A DNA stretch of 46,229 bases from Bacteroidia bacterium (GCA_025996865.1 BNTV01000022.1:1-46229); one strand, 5' to 3'; numbered from the stretch's first letter, positions 8,524-16,882 are shown. Notes: generated from the letters alone by a model not told the origin. Program-made: numbers and translations.

Positions 8524-9062
8524 AACAGAACCTAATGAGGTTTATAATTGTATCATTCGCTGTATTGCTTACTATCTTGCTTTTCAAGATGAATGATTGG
8601 AATAAATCTCAACCAATTATTTTGAAAATAGATGAAAATGAACTGAATTTCCGTACGAAGAATGAAAAATTAGATAAGACTCTTTCGGGAAATGAAGTTC
8701 CTGATCTTGTTTGTATAGATTCTGTACACAATATATTCAAATTATCTGATTTAGGTACCCCCCCCTTTTTGATTTATCGTTATTCCGAACGGCATTGCAG
8801 TTCTTGTTATGAAACGGAATTAACATCGCTACAAAAATATTTTCCTAAAAATGATCATTCTGTAGTAATTTTAGCTTCCTATCAAGATCACAGGAATTTT
8901 GCAATATTCGTAAAAGCACAAAGTGTCGGATTGCCTATTTATCAGATAGAACATCATAGATTGGACTGGAATGTAGAGGATTATGGGGTGCCTTATTACT
9001 TCATTAACAAATTAACAAATGGATTAGGATTTTTATCCTTGATCCGCATAATTTATTTATGA
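8520..9062 (+). CDS. Thioredoxin-like membrane-anchored protein (CSSC), doubtful C-terminus
   Basis: 180 residues with an N-terminal membrane anchor (MRFIIVSFAVLLTILLF) and a thioredoxin-like core. The strand FLIYRYSERHCSSCYETE carries a CxxC-type active site, and VPYYFINK resembles the cis-Pro strand. The last 20 residues (GLGFLSLIRIIYL) do not look like the family. In the frame of the next gene, the same bases read RIFILDPHNLF, which does look like the expected beta-strand. The true C-terminus may therefore have been lost by a frameshift near 9025. It overlaps propeller genes by 4 bases on both sides. It probably acts on periplasmic disulfides. Confidence 0.68.
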   Translation: MKQNLMRFIIVSFAVLLTILLFKMNDWNKSQPIILKIDENELNFRTKNEKLDKTLSGNEVPDLVCIDSVHNIFKLSDLGTPPFLIYRYSERHCSSCYETELTSLQKYFPKNDHSVVILASYQDHRNFAIFVKAQSVGLPIYQIEHHRLDWNVEDYGVPYYFINKLTNGLGFLSLIRIIYL

Positions 9063-10270
9063 TAATCAAAAAATTATTACAGTTAAGTATTCTTATTACA
9101 CTTGCATTTGTTTTTTCAAATTGCAATCAATCGAAAAAAGCATCCGATGCCAAGGGAGAGTATGTTACCATAGATGCACAAAACATAGACCTTGATCAAA
9201 CAAAAGAAATTTTGCTATCCGATTTTGTTGATACAATCGACATTATTCCCTTGGAATTTAATGATTCTTGCATCTTGAGAGAAATAAGAAAAATTATCAT
9301 TCACGGGAATAACATTTTTCTTATTGAAGCACAGAGGCCCTCTACGGTATATCGTTTTGATCTGCAAGGTAATTTTTTAAACTTGATTGGCTTAAAAGGA
9401 CAGGGACCGGATGAAATTGTTGAGTTGAAAGATTTCTCAATCAATGAAAAAGACAGTGTTGTCTATCTGCTTGATAATGCACGGCAAACCATTTTGAGCT
9501 ATAATTTTGCAGGGCAATTAATTGAAACATTGAAAATGAACCAATACGCTAACCGGTTAGCCTATAAGGATGGTTTTTTTTATTTATTTCGAGACCAACA
9601 AATAATAGGTGACAATTTGTGTAGTCTTATCATACGAGATACCCAAGGAGAAGCTAAAAATTCATTTTTTCCATCAAAAAAATATCCTATCAGTCTTGAA
9701 AAACAAACCTTTACGGATAGCAAAGATGGTTTATTCTTTTGTGTGCCAATGAATGATACCATTTATTCTCTTCACGGAACAGATTTGAATTATGCCTATT
9801 TTGTGGACTTTGGCTCTTTGAGATTCACTCCAAAAGAAATTAAAGACATCTATTTGGAAAAAACAACCACAATACAAACATTGCTGAATAACGAGCGTCT
9901 TACCAGTATTGATCATTTATACCAAGTTGGAGATTGGCTTTATTTTAACTCTGCCTATAAAATTTTTAAATTTTCCTTTCTGTATAATACAAGCGGTAAA
10001 ACACTAAAAGTTGCTGCTCAGATATATGATGACTTGGAGTTTATGTTTTACAACAATCAATTTTATGGTCAAACAGAGGATGTCCTAATCGGTATCTATG
10101 AAACCTACGGATTAGATAAAGATATTGAACGGTATGAAAGATACGAAAAAGAAAAGAGGGTTACCAAAGAGAAAAAAGAAAAACAGGTACAAAAGATGAA
10201 TGCCATCAAGCGAGGAGATAATCCGGAAGAAATGAATCCGTGGATATTACTCTATCATATAAAAAGATAA
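9059..10270 (+). CDS. 6-bladed beta-propeller lipoprotein
   Basis: 403 residues with lipoprotein signal MIIKKLLQLSILITLAFVF and Cys in FSNC. The propeller signature is GLKGQGPDEIVEL at about residue 115, and the blades contain YRFDLQGNFLNLIG and LSYNFAGQLIE. A lysine- and glutamate-rich stretch near residues 360-385 (YEKEKRVTKEKKEKQ) is unusual for this family and probably forms a charged helix. It ends with WILLYHIKR, a usual closing blade strand. The start overlaps the preceding stop, and the next gene starts 6 bases after its end, so 7333-10920 reads as one operon of propeller/thioredoxin pairs. Confidence 0.82.
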   Translation: MIIKKLLQLSILITLAFVFSNCNQSKKASDAKGEYVTIDAQNIDLDQTKEILLSDFVDTIDIIPLEFNDSCILREIRKIIIHGNNIFLIEAQRPSTVYRFDLQGNFLNLIGLKGQGPDEIVELKDFSINEKDSVVYLLDNARQTILSYNFAGQLIETLKMNQYANRLAYKDGFFYLFRDQQIIGDNLCSLIIRDTQGEAKNSFFPSKKYPISLEKQTFTDSKDGLFFCVPMNDTIYSLHGTDLNYAYFVDFGSLRFTPKEIKDIYLEKTTTIQTLLNNERLTSIDHLYQVGDWLYFNSAYKIFKFSFLYNTSGKTLKVAAQIYDDLEFMFYNNQFYGQTEDVLIGIYETYGLDKDIERYERYEKEKRVTKEKKEKQVQKMNAIKRGDNPEEMNPWILLYHIKR

Positions 10271-10276
10271 TTCAAG

Positions 10277-10920
10277 ATGAAGTCAACAATATTATATATT
10301 TGGATAACGCTTGTCGTTTTACTTTTATCCGGATGTTTTGTCTTTTTTTTGCAAAAGAAAAATACTGATAATAATATCAAAAACATTGAAATACAATCTG
10401 AATATAGTTATAAAGCTCAATATACTATTCAACAACTATTGTTGTACTTGCAATATTCAGACAATAAATTTAATAATATTCCAGTCAAGAAAATTGAATA
10501 TGAGAATTTATTAACTGTGCTTGATGAAAAAAGAGAAGAAAAAACAGTAAACTTATCCGCGATTTTACAAGGAGAAAAGGTTATATTGTATTTTACCCAA
10601 TTGGCATGTAATTCGTGCATATCCGAACAATTTGTATTACTTGATAAGTTGAGACGGAAAATTGGAAAAGAACGTATCTTATTATTGGCAGACTATGTTA
10701 GAGATGATGTCGCAATATATTTAAAATCCAATAAGATTAATCTTGACATCTATGAATTTGGAGACAAAGATATTGGTTTAATTCAATAAGTACTGTTCCG
10801 TCTCTATTGCTTTTAACCTCAAATGATTCCGTTGCCGCTTCTTTTGTTTTGGATATTGATACAAAATATTTTGCAAATTCTTTTTATGAGTTTGTGGAAA
10901 ATAAATTCACAAAGGAATAA
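10277..10920 (+). pseudogene. Thioredoxin-like lipoprotein (CNSC) broken by a frameshift near 10780
   Basis: The frame from 10277 gives a signal segment with LLLSGC and a thioredoxin-like core with active site LACNSCISE, then RILLLADYVRDD. It stops at 10789 after IGLIQ. Directly across that stop, the frame offset by one base reads FNSISTVPSLLLL, SNDSVAASFVLDID and then FYEFVENKFTKE before a TAA at 10918-10920. Its TVP would be the conserved cis-Pro element and the rest the expected final strand and helix. A one-base change near 10775-10785 would restore a protein of about 213 residues. It is either a recent pseudogene, a sequencing error or a slippage site. Confidence 0.72.
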
Positions 10921-10972
10921 GTTATCATATAATAATTTGACTGATGGCGAGTGCAAATATAAATAGATTTCT

Positions 10973-12445
10973 ATGCAGACGAAGTATTCTTTTTGTGTTA
11001 TTTCTTTAATTTGCATTTTCACAGCTATTTACAGTACCGGCTATCACCACCCCGATGAACACTACCAGCTCATCGAGTTTGCCGGATTAAAAGGCGGTTG
11101 GAATACAGGAGCAAATTTAACATGGGAATACGATGCACAAATCCGTCCGGCATTGCAGCCGATGATCGCTTTATCCGTCTTTCAATTATCGGGTCTGTTT
11201 GGAGTAGAAAGCCTATTTTTGTTAGCTATGGGCTTACGGTTTCTGACAGCCCTCTTATCCTGTTGCTGCATCGGTGTCTTTATCCGGAGCTTTTTGCCGT
11301 CGATAAAAAAATCCTACCATACCGCATTCATTTTACTTTCGTTTCTGTTGTGGTTTCTTCCGGCAATCAATGTGCGCTTTTCTTCCGAAACTTGGGCGGG
11401 CTTGTCTCTCCTGTTGGCAGTAGCATTGATTCATTCCGAAAAAAAACGCACGCCGCTTGCCTATATCGGTATCGGTGTCTTGTTGGGATTGAGTTTTGTG
11501 TTTCGCTTTCAGATGGCGATCGCTTTGGCCGGCTTATTCCTTTGGTTGGTTTTTATCAAAAGAGAAAACATTACCACTCTTTCATACCTGTTTTCAGGCG
11601 GTCTGCTGGTCGTTGCCGGAGGCTTTCTTCTTGATTCCTGGTTTTATGGCAATTGGGTATTTACGCCTTACAACTATTACAAAGCCAATATCGTGGAAGG
11701 TATTGCTTCCAACTTTGGAACAGCCCCCTGGTATTTTTATCCGGAGCAACTGATCAACCGGCCCACGCCCCTGATCGGGTTTCTGTTGCTGGTTGCCATT
11801 CTCCTGTTTTGCTTTTTTGAATATAAAAATCCGGTGGTCTGGATTCTTTTGCCGTTTCTGCTGGTTCATTCCCTTATCCCGCACAAGGAACTGCGGTTCC
11901 TGTTTCCCGTAGTCAATTATTTCCCGCTTGTCCTTATTTTGGCCTGGCAAAAAATCATATCCTTGTGGAACGTTCAGACCCTGAAAGCGGTTTTATATCC
12001 GGTTCTGGGTATTGCCTTGATTGTTAATACCGGCGGCTTGGTTATGCTTTCGTTCAAACCGGCCGGGTATGGGAATATTGGTATGTTACAATATATCCAT
12101 AACCATTACGACCGGGTAAATCTTTATACGATAGCATGGAGTAATCCCTATATCTTGGGAAATATGAAAGGATTGACCCCTCGTTTCTATGCAAATGAAA
12201 AGGTGACAATAAAAAGCCTTTCGGAAGCTTTGGATGCACGTTCACTGGAAAAATCAGGTAATAACGACCTGGTTATGCTGCTCGCTTCTTATCACGAACG
12301 CAGATACCTGGAAGAAGCGGGATTTACCGTTGAAAAAAGGAGTATTCCGGCATGGGTTGAATGGATGGACCGGTTTTATCGGGTTTGTCCTGAATACGAC
12401 TATACATTCGTGCTATATTCGAAGCCGCATGAAAAGGAAAATTAA
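10973..12445 (+). CDS. GT22-like integral membrane mannosyltransferase
   Basis: 490 residues, mostly hydrophobic, with about ten membrane segments. After the first segment comes TGYHHPDEHYQLIEFAG; the acidic HPDE-type motif in the first periplasmic loop is the catalytic hallmark of Alg9/PIG-B-like GT22 (GT-C fold) transferases that use lipid-linked sugar donors. The sequence IPHKELRFLFPV matches the family's conserved HKE-RF motif. Related bacterial genes are annotated as glycosyl or mannosyl transferases of unknown acceptor. It overlaps the signal peptidase gene by 17 bases, so the two are coupled. Higher GC than the peptide cluster around it hints at a different history. Confidence 0.82.
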   Translation: MQTKYSFCVISLICIFTAIYSTGYHHPDEHYQLIEFAGLKGGWNTGANLTWEYDAQIRPALQPMIALSVFQLSGLFGVESLFLLAMGLRFLTALLSCCCIGVFIRSFLPSIKKSYHTAFILLSFLLWFLPAINVRFSSETWAGLSLLLAVALIHSEKKRTPLAYIGIGVLLGLSFVFRFQMAIALAGLFLWLVFIKRENITTLSYLFSGGLLVVAGGFLLDSWFYGNWVFTPYNYYKANIVEGIASNFGTAPWYFYPEQLINRPTPLIGFLLLVAILLFCFFEYKNPVVWILLPFLLVHSLIPHKELRFLFPVVNYFPLVLILAWQKIISLWNVQTLKAVLYPVLGIALIVNTGGLVMLSFKPAGYGNIGMLQYIHNHYDRVNLYTIAWSNPYILGNMKGLTPRFYANEKVTIKSLSEALDARSLEKSGNNDLVMLLASYHERRYLEEAGFTVEKRSIPAWVEWMDRFYRVCPEYDYTFVLYSKPHEKEN

Positions 12446-12920
12446 AAAAACGGTTCTGTTTTTTCTCGTAATCATCCTCCTGGCGATTGTTATCCGGATG
12501 GCTGTCGGCGAACCCTGCAAGGTACCGTCCGAAAGTATGGAGCCGACCATTCCTGCCGGTTCGTGGTTGTGGATAGACAAGTTTTCGTATGGCGGACGCT
12601 TGCCTGAACGCTGGGCGGATATCCCCCTGGTCAATGTCTTTACGCATATTCCGGCCTTGTTGAAGGCGGACCGGAACAATCACTGGCCTTATCGCCGCCT
12701 GCCGGGTATGAGAAAGCCCCAAGTGGGCGATATCGTCGTTTTCAACAGTCCCGAAGATGAAGAGATTCTTCTGGTGAAACGGATCATTGAAATCGAGCAG
12801 CGCGAAGAGACCTGTTATTTTGTACAGGGCGATAACCGGGATAATTCGCGCGACAGCCGGTTTTTTGGATGGGTACCGGAGAGGCTGATTGTGGGGAAGG
12901 TCAATGAAACTAAGAACTAA
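12429..12920 (+). CDS. Signal peptidase I
   Basis: This is a short type I signal peptidase of 163 residues. It has one N-terminal membrane segment (VLFFLVIILLAIVIRMAV), then the box with the nucleophile VPSESMEPT (Ser36) and the general base in ILLVKRII (Lys117). GDNRDNSRDSR is the conserved C-terminal box. The start at 12429 is chosen because it directly precedes the charged and membrane segment; longer in-frame upstream sequence lies inside the mannosyltransferase. A housekeeping LepB is usually encoded elsewhere, so an extra copy just upstream of NVEALA precursors, whose leaders end in ALA, could be dedicated to them. That link is an inference. Confidence 0.9.
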   Translation: MKRKIKKTVLFFLVIILLAIVIRMAVGEPCKVPSESMEPTIPAGSWLWIDKFSYGGRLPERWADIPLVNVFTHIPALLKADRNNHWPYRRLPGMRKPQVGDIVVFNSPEDEEILLVKRIIEIEQREETCYFVQGDNRDNSRDSRFFGWVPERLIVGKVNETKN

Positions 12921-12975
12921 GAACTAAAAGTTAAAAACTAAAAACTAAGAGTGAAGAGTTAAGAATTAAAAATTA
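12908..12975 (+). repeat. Degenerate AACTAAGA-type low-complexity repeat
   Basis: The intergenic stretch is built from irregular copies of GAACTAA, AAAACTAA and GAGTGAAGAG. The same words recur at 22059-22082 and 24781-24840. It lies between the signal peptidase and adaptor genes; no gene is seen in it. Confidence 0.7.
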
Positions 12976-13027
12976 TCAAAATATTTTATTAATATTGTAC
13001 ATTATTTAAAATAACAAAAATCAGTAA

Positions 13028-14176
13028 ATGAAACACATAATGGTAAGGACACTGCAGATAATCGCCCTTTTTTTTGCACTAACGTTACTTTCCTGTTCCG
13101 GAAACAAGGAAAAAGAGGCGACAGAAAGCGATGAAAAAGTGTCAGAAGTAAAGGATGACAAACCGGTTGAGGTCAAGGCCAGACTTCTAGAATATACGGA
13201 TTTCAGCTACGAACTGATCTCCAACGGAACGATTGCAGCCCTGCACAAAGCCGGTCTGAGATTCCAGTCACAAGAGATTATCCGAAAGATTTACGTCAAA
13301 AACGGCGACCGGGTAATCAAAGGGCAGAAAATTGCCGAACTGGATAAGTTCCGATTGGAAATCGCTTCAAGTCAAGCCAAAGAATCGTTGGAACGGGCAA
13401 AATTGGATTTACAGGACGTGCTCATCGGGCAGGGGTATTCAATCGGCGACACACTCAATATCCCCGCTGAGGTGATGAAAATTGCTAAAATCCGGAGCAA
13501 CTATGAACAAAGTCAAACCAATTACGCCGTAGCACACTATAACTTGGATGCTGCCACTTTGTATGCACCCTTTGATGGCATTGTAGCAAATCTGATTGCC
13601 AAAGAATTTAATCAACCGGGCGGAGAAGCTTTTTGTACGATTATCGACAACCGTTCTCCGGAAGTGGTATTCAATATTCTGGAAAATGAATTGCCGCTCA
13701 TGAACATCAGCGACAAGGTGATTGTATCTCCGTTTTCACAAGCCACGTATGAAGTGGAAGGCAAAGTGTCGGAAATCAATCCGATGATAGACAAAAACGG
13801 AATGGTGCGGATAAAAGCGGTGGTAAACAACCTCGACAATAAGTTTTACGAAGGCATGAACGTAAAAATCCGCGTGCAACGCTTGCTTGGTAAACAATTG
13901 GTGATTCCCAAATCGGCATTGGTGTTGCGCACCAACAAAAAAGTGGTGTTTACGCTGAAAAACAATCAAGCCAACTGGGTGTATGTGGAAACGGCACAGG
14001 AAAATTCCGACAGCTACGTAGTTGTTGATGATGGAAAATTAAATGTGGGCGACAGTATTATTTACGATGGGAATATTAATCTGGCGCACGAGTCGCCAGT
14101 GAAGAGTGAAGACATACCCTGTCATTCCGCGCTTGACGCGGAATCCCCTGATAATACGTTAAACACTAAAAAATGA
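13028..14176 (+). CDS. RND efflux periplasmic adaptor (HlyD/AcrA family) lipoprotein
   Basis: 382 residues with a lipoprotein signal ending LTLLSC (Cys23). The adaptor layout is clear: a lipoyl half-motif at IRKIYVKNGDRVIKGQKIAEL (about residues 88-108), a short alpha-hairpin (about 110-170), then TLYAPFDGIVANLIAKEFNQ as the second half. A beta-barrel domain follows, then a membrane-proximal domain. It would bridge an inner-membrane RND permease and TolC. It is the only adaptor in the window for two permeases. The last residues (from about SPVKSED) look foreign: they include translation of a dispersed repeat, so the natural C-terminus has been replaced. Confidence 0.9.
   Translation: MKHIMVRTLQIIALFFALTLLSCSGNKEKEATESDEKVSEVKDDKPVEVKARLLEYTDFSYELISNGTIAALHKAGLRFQSQEIIRKIYVKNGDRVIKGQKIAELDKFRLEIASSQAKESLERAKLDLQDVLIGQGYSIGDTLNIPAEVMKIAKIRSNYEQSQTNYAVAHYNLDAATLYAPFDGIVANLIAKEFNQPGGEAFCTIIDNRSPEVVFNILENELPLMNISDKVIVSPFSQATYEVEGKVSEINPMIDKNGMVRIKAVVNNLDNKFYEGMNVKIRVQRLLGKQLVIPKSALVLRTNKKVVFTLKNNQANWVYVETAQENSDSYVVVDDGKLNVGDSIIYDGNINLAHESPVKSEDIPCHSALDAESPDNTLNTKK
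14124..14144 (+). repeat. Palindromic dispersed repeat inside the adaptor 3' end
   Basis: ATTCCGCG and CGCGGAAT flank a 5-base spacer, the form of a widespread bacterial dispersed palindrome. It is translated as CHSALDAESP at the adaptor C-terminus. Confidence 0.75.
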
Positions 14177-14397
14177 TTGAAATGATAATGATATTAATAA
14201 TTAGAAAACATAAAACGCCCACTCTTTGGCAGTTGGGCAAAAATAACTTTATTCGGTTTAGTCTTTGCCATTATTTCTCTTGTTGGCAAAGGCGATAACC
14301 GGAATGAATTTGCATTTTTATTATTAGAGAGAAAAACGTGAGGCTGGCACGTAAAATCAGCAAAAAAATAATTTATGAACAAAAAAATTCAAATAAA
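14167..14397 (+). promoter_or_regulatory. Conserved structured region upstream of NVEALA peptide 1
   Basis: Three hairpins can be drawn: GCCCA/TGGGC (14217-14238), CTTTGCCA/TGGCAAAG with a 13-base loop (14263-14291) and ACGTG/CACGT (14336-14352). All three are kept in the second copy, with small changes confined to loops or stem ends. It may be a 5' leader RNA or hold operator sites. Imperfect promoter-like words are present (TAGTCTTTGCC near 14259), but I cannot place the transcription start. Confidence 0.55.
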
Positions 14398-14526
14398 ATG
14401 AAAAAAATAATTTTAAGTGGAGCTGCCCTATTGGCGATTGCAGCAGGTGCTGTATTTAATGTGAATTTGAATTCACAGAGTAATAAATTGTCGGCTGTTT
14501 CTTTGGCTAATGTGGAGGCATTGGCG
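14167..14526 (+). repeat. 360-base direct repeat, copy A (upstream region plus NVEALA leader)
   Basis: This block recurs at 22375-22734 with only scattered base changes. It covers about 231 bases upstream of the start codon plus the first 43 codons, and similarity ends at the ALA of NVEALA. The border of conservation therefore coincides with the leader/core border of the peptide. Confidence 0.93.
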
Positions 14527-14817
14527 GGATTTGAATTTAATGGTACAGATTGGGATACAGACGATCATTGGTACAACAACATTGGAAGTAATTGGAAACC
14601 TGTATTAATTGCATGTACAGCATCAAGTGGTTCATCAACTTTTACAGTTAGCACGGGTGGGTCGGCTAATATTCTTGGCACGGGTTTATCATGGAATGGA
14701 ATGAGTTACACTTATAATGGTGGTACAACTTCATATAATGGTGCGCAGGTGCAATGTCAAGGCGGGTCTGGTAATTGTTATAGTGGCACATCGTGTATGG
14801 GAGCTAGCATAATCTAA
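14398..14817 (+). CDS. NVEALA-family secreted peptide precursor 1
   Basis: 139 residues. Residues 1-22 are a Sec-like signal (MKKIILSGAALLAIAAGAVF); a polar spacer then leads to SLANVEALA at residues 35-43, the motif that names the family (PF14055). Cleavage after ALA would fit signal peptidase I. The 96-residue core is rich in Gly, Ser, Thr and Asn and has exactly four cysteines, three of them near the end (VQC, GNC, TSC). The start at 14398 is supported by copy B: a one-base indel just upstream breaks the longer frame there but not this one. Function of the family is unknown. It is followed by propeller lipoproteins. Confidence 0.88.
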   Translation: MKKIILSGAALLAIAAGAVFNVNLNSQSNKLSAVSLANVEALAGFEFNGTDWDTDDHWYNNIGSNWKPVLIACTASSGSSTFTVSTGGSANILGTGLSWNGMSYTYNGGTTSYNGAQVQCQGGSGNCYSGTSCMGASII

Positions 14818-14851
14818 ATGAATGGAGTTGTCTTCAAAAGTCCCACTTTCC

Positions 14852-14938
14852 GTCATTGTGAGTGTAGCGAAGCAGAATAGTATGCTTTATAGAGTTCATA
14901 ATTTAGGATATAGATTGCTTCGTTTCACTCGCAATGAT
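14852..14938 (+). repeat. Inverted-repeat element between peptide 1 and the propeller gene
   Basis: TCATTGTGAGTGTAGCGAAG (from 14853) pairs imperfectly with the sequence near 14915-14938 (TTGCTTCG and CACTCGCAATGA). This is the form of a common dispersed bacterial hairpin repeat. Placed after the peptide gene, it could act as a partial terminator or RNA-stabilising hairpin. Confidence 0.7.
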
Positions 14939-15005
14939 GTTAGCTCAGACTTTTAGGTTTCTATTTATATAATTATAATTCAGTAATTTATAAAATTAAA
15001 ATTCA

Positions 15006-16217
15006 ATGAAGAAGTGTGTTTTTATTATATGTTTTTTTTCTTTTTTAATATCATGTACAAAAAGTCATGATAAGCATGATATTACAAAGAAAATTGATTC
15101 AGCATCGTTAATGAGAGGTAACTATAATACGGATTATGTAGTTATTAATTCAGAAGTGTACGACAAAATAGATGTTCATAAGTATAATGATAAAATAAAG
15201 AATATAAAATATATAGGACTTATTTCGGACGAACCGATAGGTGCTTTTTATCAATTAATGATTTTTGATGAAAAGATATATATATTAGATAACATTATTG
15301 AAAAAATATTCATATTTGGGACAGATGGAAAAATAATCAGGATTATTAATAGTAGAGGAAGAGGACCTCAAGAATATATAGGGCTTGGTACAATGTGCAT
15401 TTCAAAAACAGATAGTTGTTTGATAGTTAGCGATCGATTATCCATGCATCTGTTATATTATTCTTTGGAGGGCGGTTTTCTTAAAAAAGAAAGAGGTATT
15501 GCAAATTGTTTTATAGAAAGTTATGACAATAAGATAATGAATCAGCTTGATTTTGGACAGTCTTTTAGTGAAGATATTGATTTGAATTTTCATATTGTTT
15601 CTACTCTCAAAGATTCTGTTCTGAAAAAAGCATTTCCTTTATATCCTATTCAAAAAAATGCAGTAGTTGAAAAATCTCTTTCGTATAATAGTAATGGGGA
15701 TTTATTATGTACTCCATTATATTCTGATACAGTATATCAAATCATCAATGATTCGGTTTATGTACCGAGATATGTATTACAGCAAAAAAAGAGCATCTGG
15801 AATAAAAAAGAGGAATCGCTGACTGTTGAAGAAAAAGGAGCTTTCATTTTAAATGAAAAATACACATGTTTAGGAAAACCTTTTTTAGAAACGGATAATT
15901 TCATTACTTACAGAATTAAAATATCCGGTGAAGAAGTTCCGCTCGTTGCATCCACTAATTATTATTATGATAAGAGTATGAAAAAATCTTTTTATTTTGC
16001 TTCAGAACAAGATCCCAAATCTATACCTAATTATATTCCATTGGCAGAAACCATCTATAATAATTTTTTTGTAGGATATATCTCTCAATATAATATTGAA
16101 AGTATTCGAAATTGGGAAAAAACGCATGAATTTTATATTGAAAATGAAGAACTGCGTAATCTGATACATTCAGATACGGATTGGGAAGGTATTATTGTTA
16201 TGTATGAATTACAATGA
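15006..16217 (+). CDS. 6-bladed beta-propeller lipoprotein
   Basis: 403 residues starting MKKCVFIICFFSFLISC, with the lipid-modified Cys at 17. The propeller signature is NSRGRGPQEYIGLG at about residue 117, and the blades include IFIFGTDGKIIRI and YYSLEGGFLKK. It follows NVEALA peptide 1 after 188 bases that contain a hairpin repeat. Its stop codon overlaps the start of a 43-codon Cys-rich ORF (ATGA at 16214-16217). It is strongly AT-rich, as are the other propeller genes here. The role is unknown; a surface or periplasmic binding protein for the peptide is the simplest guess. Confidence 0.82.
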   Translation: MKKCVFIICFFSFLISCTKSHDKHDITKKIDSASLMRGNYNTDYVVINSEVYDKIDVHKYNDKIKNIKYIGLISDEPIGAFYQLMIFDEKIYILDNIIEKIFIFGTDGKIIRIINSRGRGPQEYIGLGTMCISKTDSCLIVSDRLSMHLLYYSLEGGFLKKERGIANCFIESYDNKIMNQLDFGQSFSEDIDLNFHIVSTLKDSVLKKAFPLYPIQKNAVVEKSLSYNSNGDLLCTPLYSDTVYQIINDSVYVPRYVLQQKKSIWNKKEESLTVEEKGAFILNEKYTCLGKPFLETDNFITYRIKISGEEVPLVASTNYYYDKSMKKSFYFASEQDPKSIPNYIPLAETIYNNFFVGYISQYNIESIRNWEKTHEFYIENEELRNLIHSDTDWEGIIVMYELQ

Positions 16218-16345
16218 AAAGAATTGTTATAAGCTCCAGCTCTTCTGATATAAATTATGCACCAATGACTTACAACAAAGATGTGTGTGGAGCAGGGGGT
16301 GGCCTTTGTTTATCTAATGCCCCGAGCGGTCATCCCTGTGCCTAA
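16214..16345 (+). CDS. Candidate 43-residue Cys-rich peptide
   Basis: This ORF starts at an ATGA overlap with the propeller stop and ends at TAA 16343-16345. It encodes MKRIVISSSSSDINYAPMTY followed by NKDVCGAGGGLCLSNAPSGH and PCA: Ser-rich, then Gly-rich, with three cysteines in the last 20 residues. The composition resembles the C-terminal part of an NVEALA core, but there is no leader or signal. It may be the tail of a lost peptide gene, fused to the propeller end by recombination, or a translated small peptide. Only ORF structure, overlap and composition support it. Confidence 0.45.
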   Translation: MKRIVISSSSSDINYAPMTYNKDVCGAGGGLCLSNAPSGHPCA

Positions 16346-16362
16346 ATTAATTGTTTATAAAA

Positions 16363-16882
16363 ATGTGGAAAATGCAAAATCATATTACATCCTTTTTTTT
16401 CGCTTTATTGTTGCTTTTAATCGGATGTGTTGGTTCAATAATAAATGATGTGCGTGACACTTCAATTCCCGATATGACGGTTAAAATTGACTCCTGTATT
16501 ACTATTAAAGTAGAAAATTTTGATGGGAGCAAGCCTTATAACGTTGAAAATGTAATCGACTCAGTATCCTTTATCAAGTTGACAACAGAAGATGAAGCCA
16601 TTATTAGGCGTATATAATAAGAAGGAAGATACAAGCTATATTGCAAGTTTAGAACCTTATACCGGTAAATATTTCTTTTCATTTGGACAAATAATAGGTT
16701 TCGATGAACATGCAATTTATACAATCATTGAATCTTCGGATTTAAAAAGGATGTGGGATGGAAAAGATGAGTATAATGATTTTGAATCTACATATCCGGA
16801 ACAGATTAAACGATTACGGGAAAAATTCAGTACGGTAAGAGAGGATGGGAATCCCTTTTTAGTCATATATTCCATAAACTAA
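16363..16882 (+). pseudogene. 6-bladed beta-propeller lipoprotein with the middle deleted
   Basis: The 5' part encodes a lipoprotein signal (FFFALLLLLIGC) and the usual first strand (NVENVIDSVSFIKLTTEDEA), then stops at 16617. In another frame, beginning about 16592, comes a typical propeller C-terminus (YNKKEDTSYIASLEPYTG to REDGNPFLVIYSIN, stop at 16882). About 250 residues that carry the GxGPxEY signature are missing at the junction near 16600. It is a clear deletion remnant between two intact propeller genes. A TTG at 16351 could also serve as the start, but the ATG at 16363 or 16372 fits the signal better. Confidence 0.82.

Noticed and set aside
14338..14397. Longer start for NVEALA peptide 1 (20 extra residues)
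   Set aside because: In the second copy an indel breaks that frame, while the leader from the ATG is identical; the extra residues would also bury the signal.
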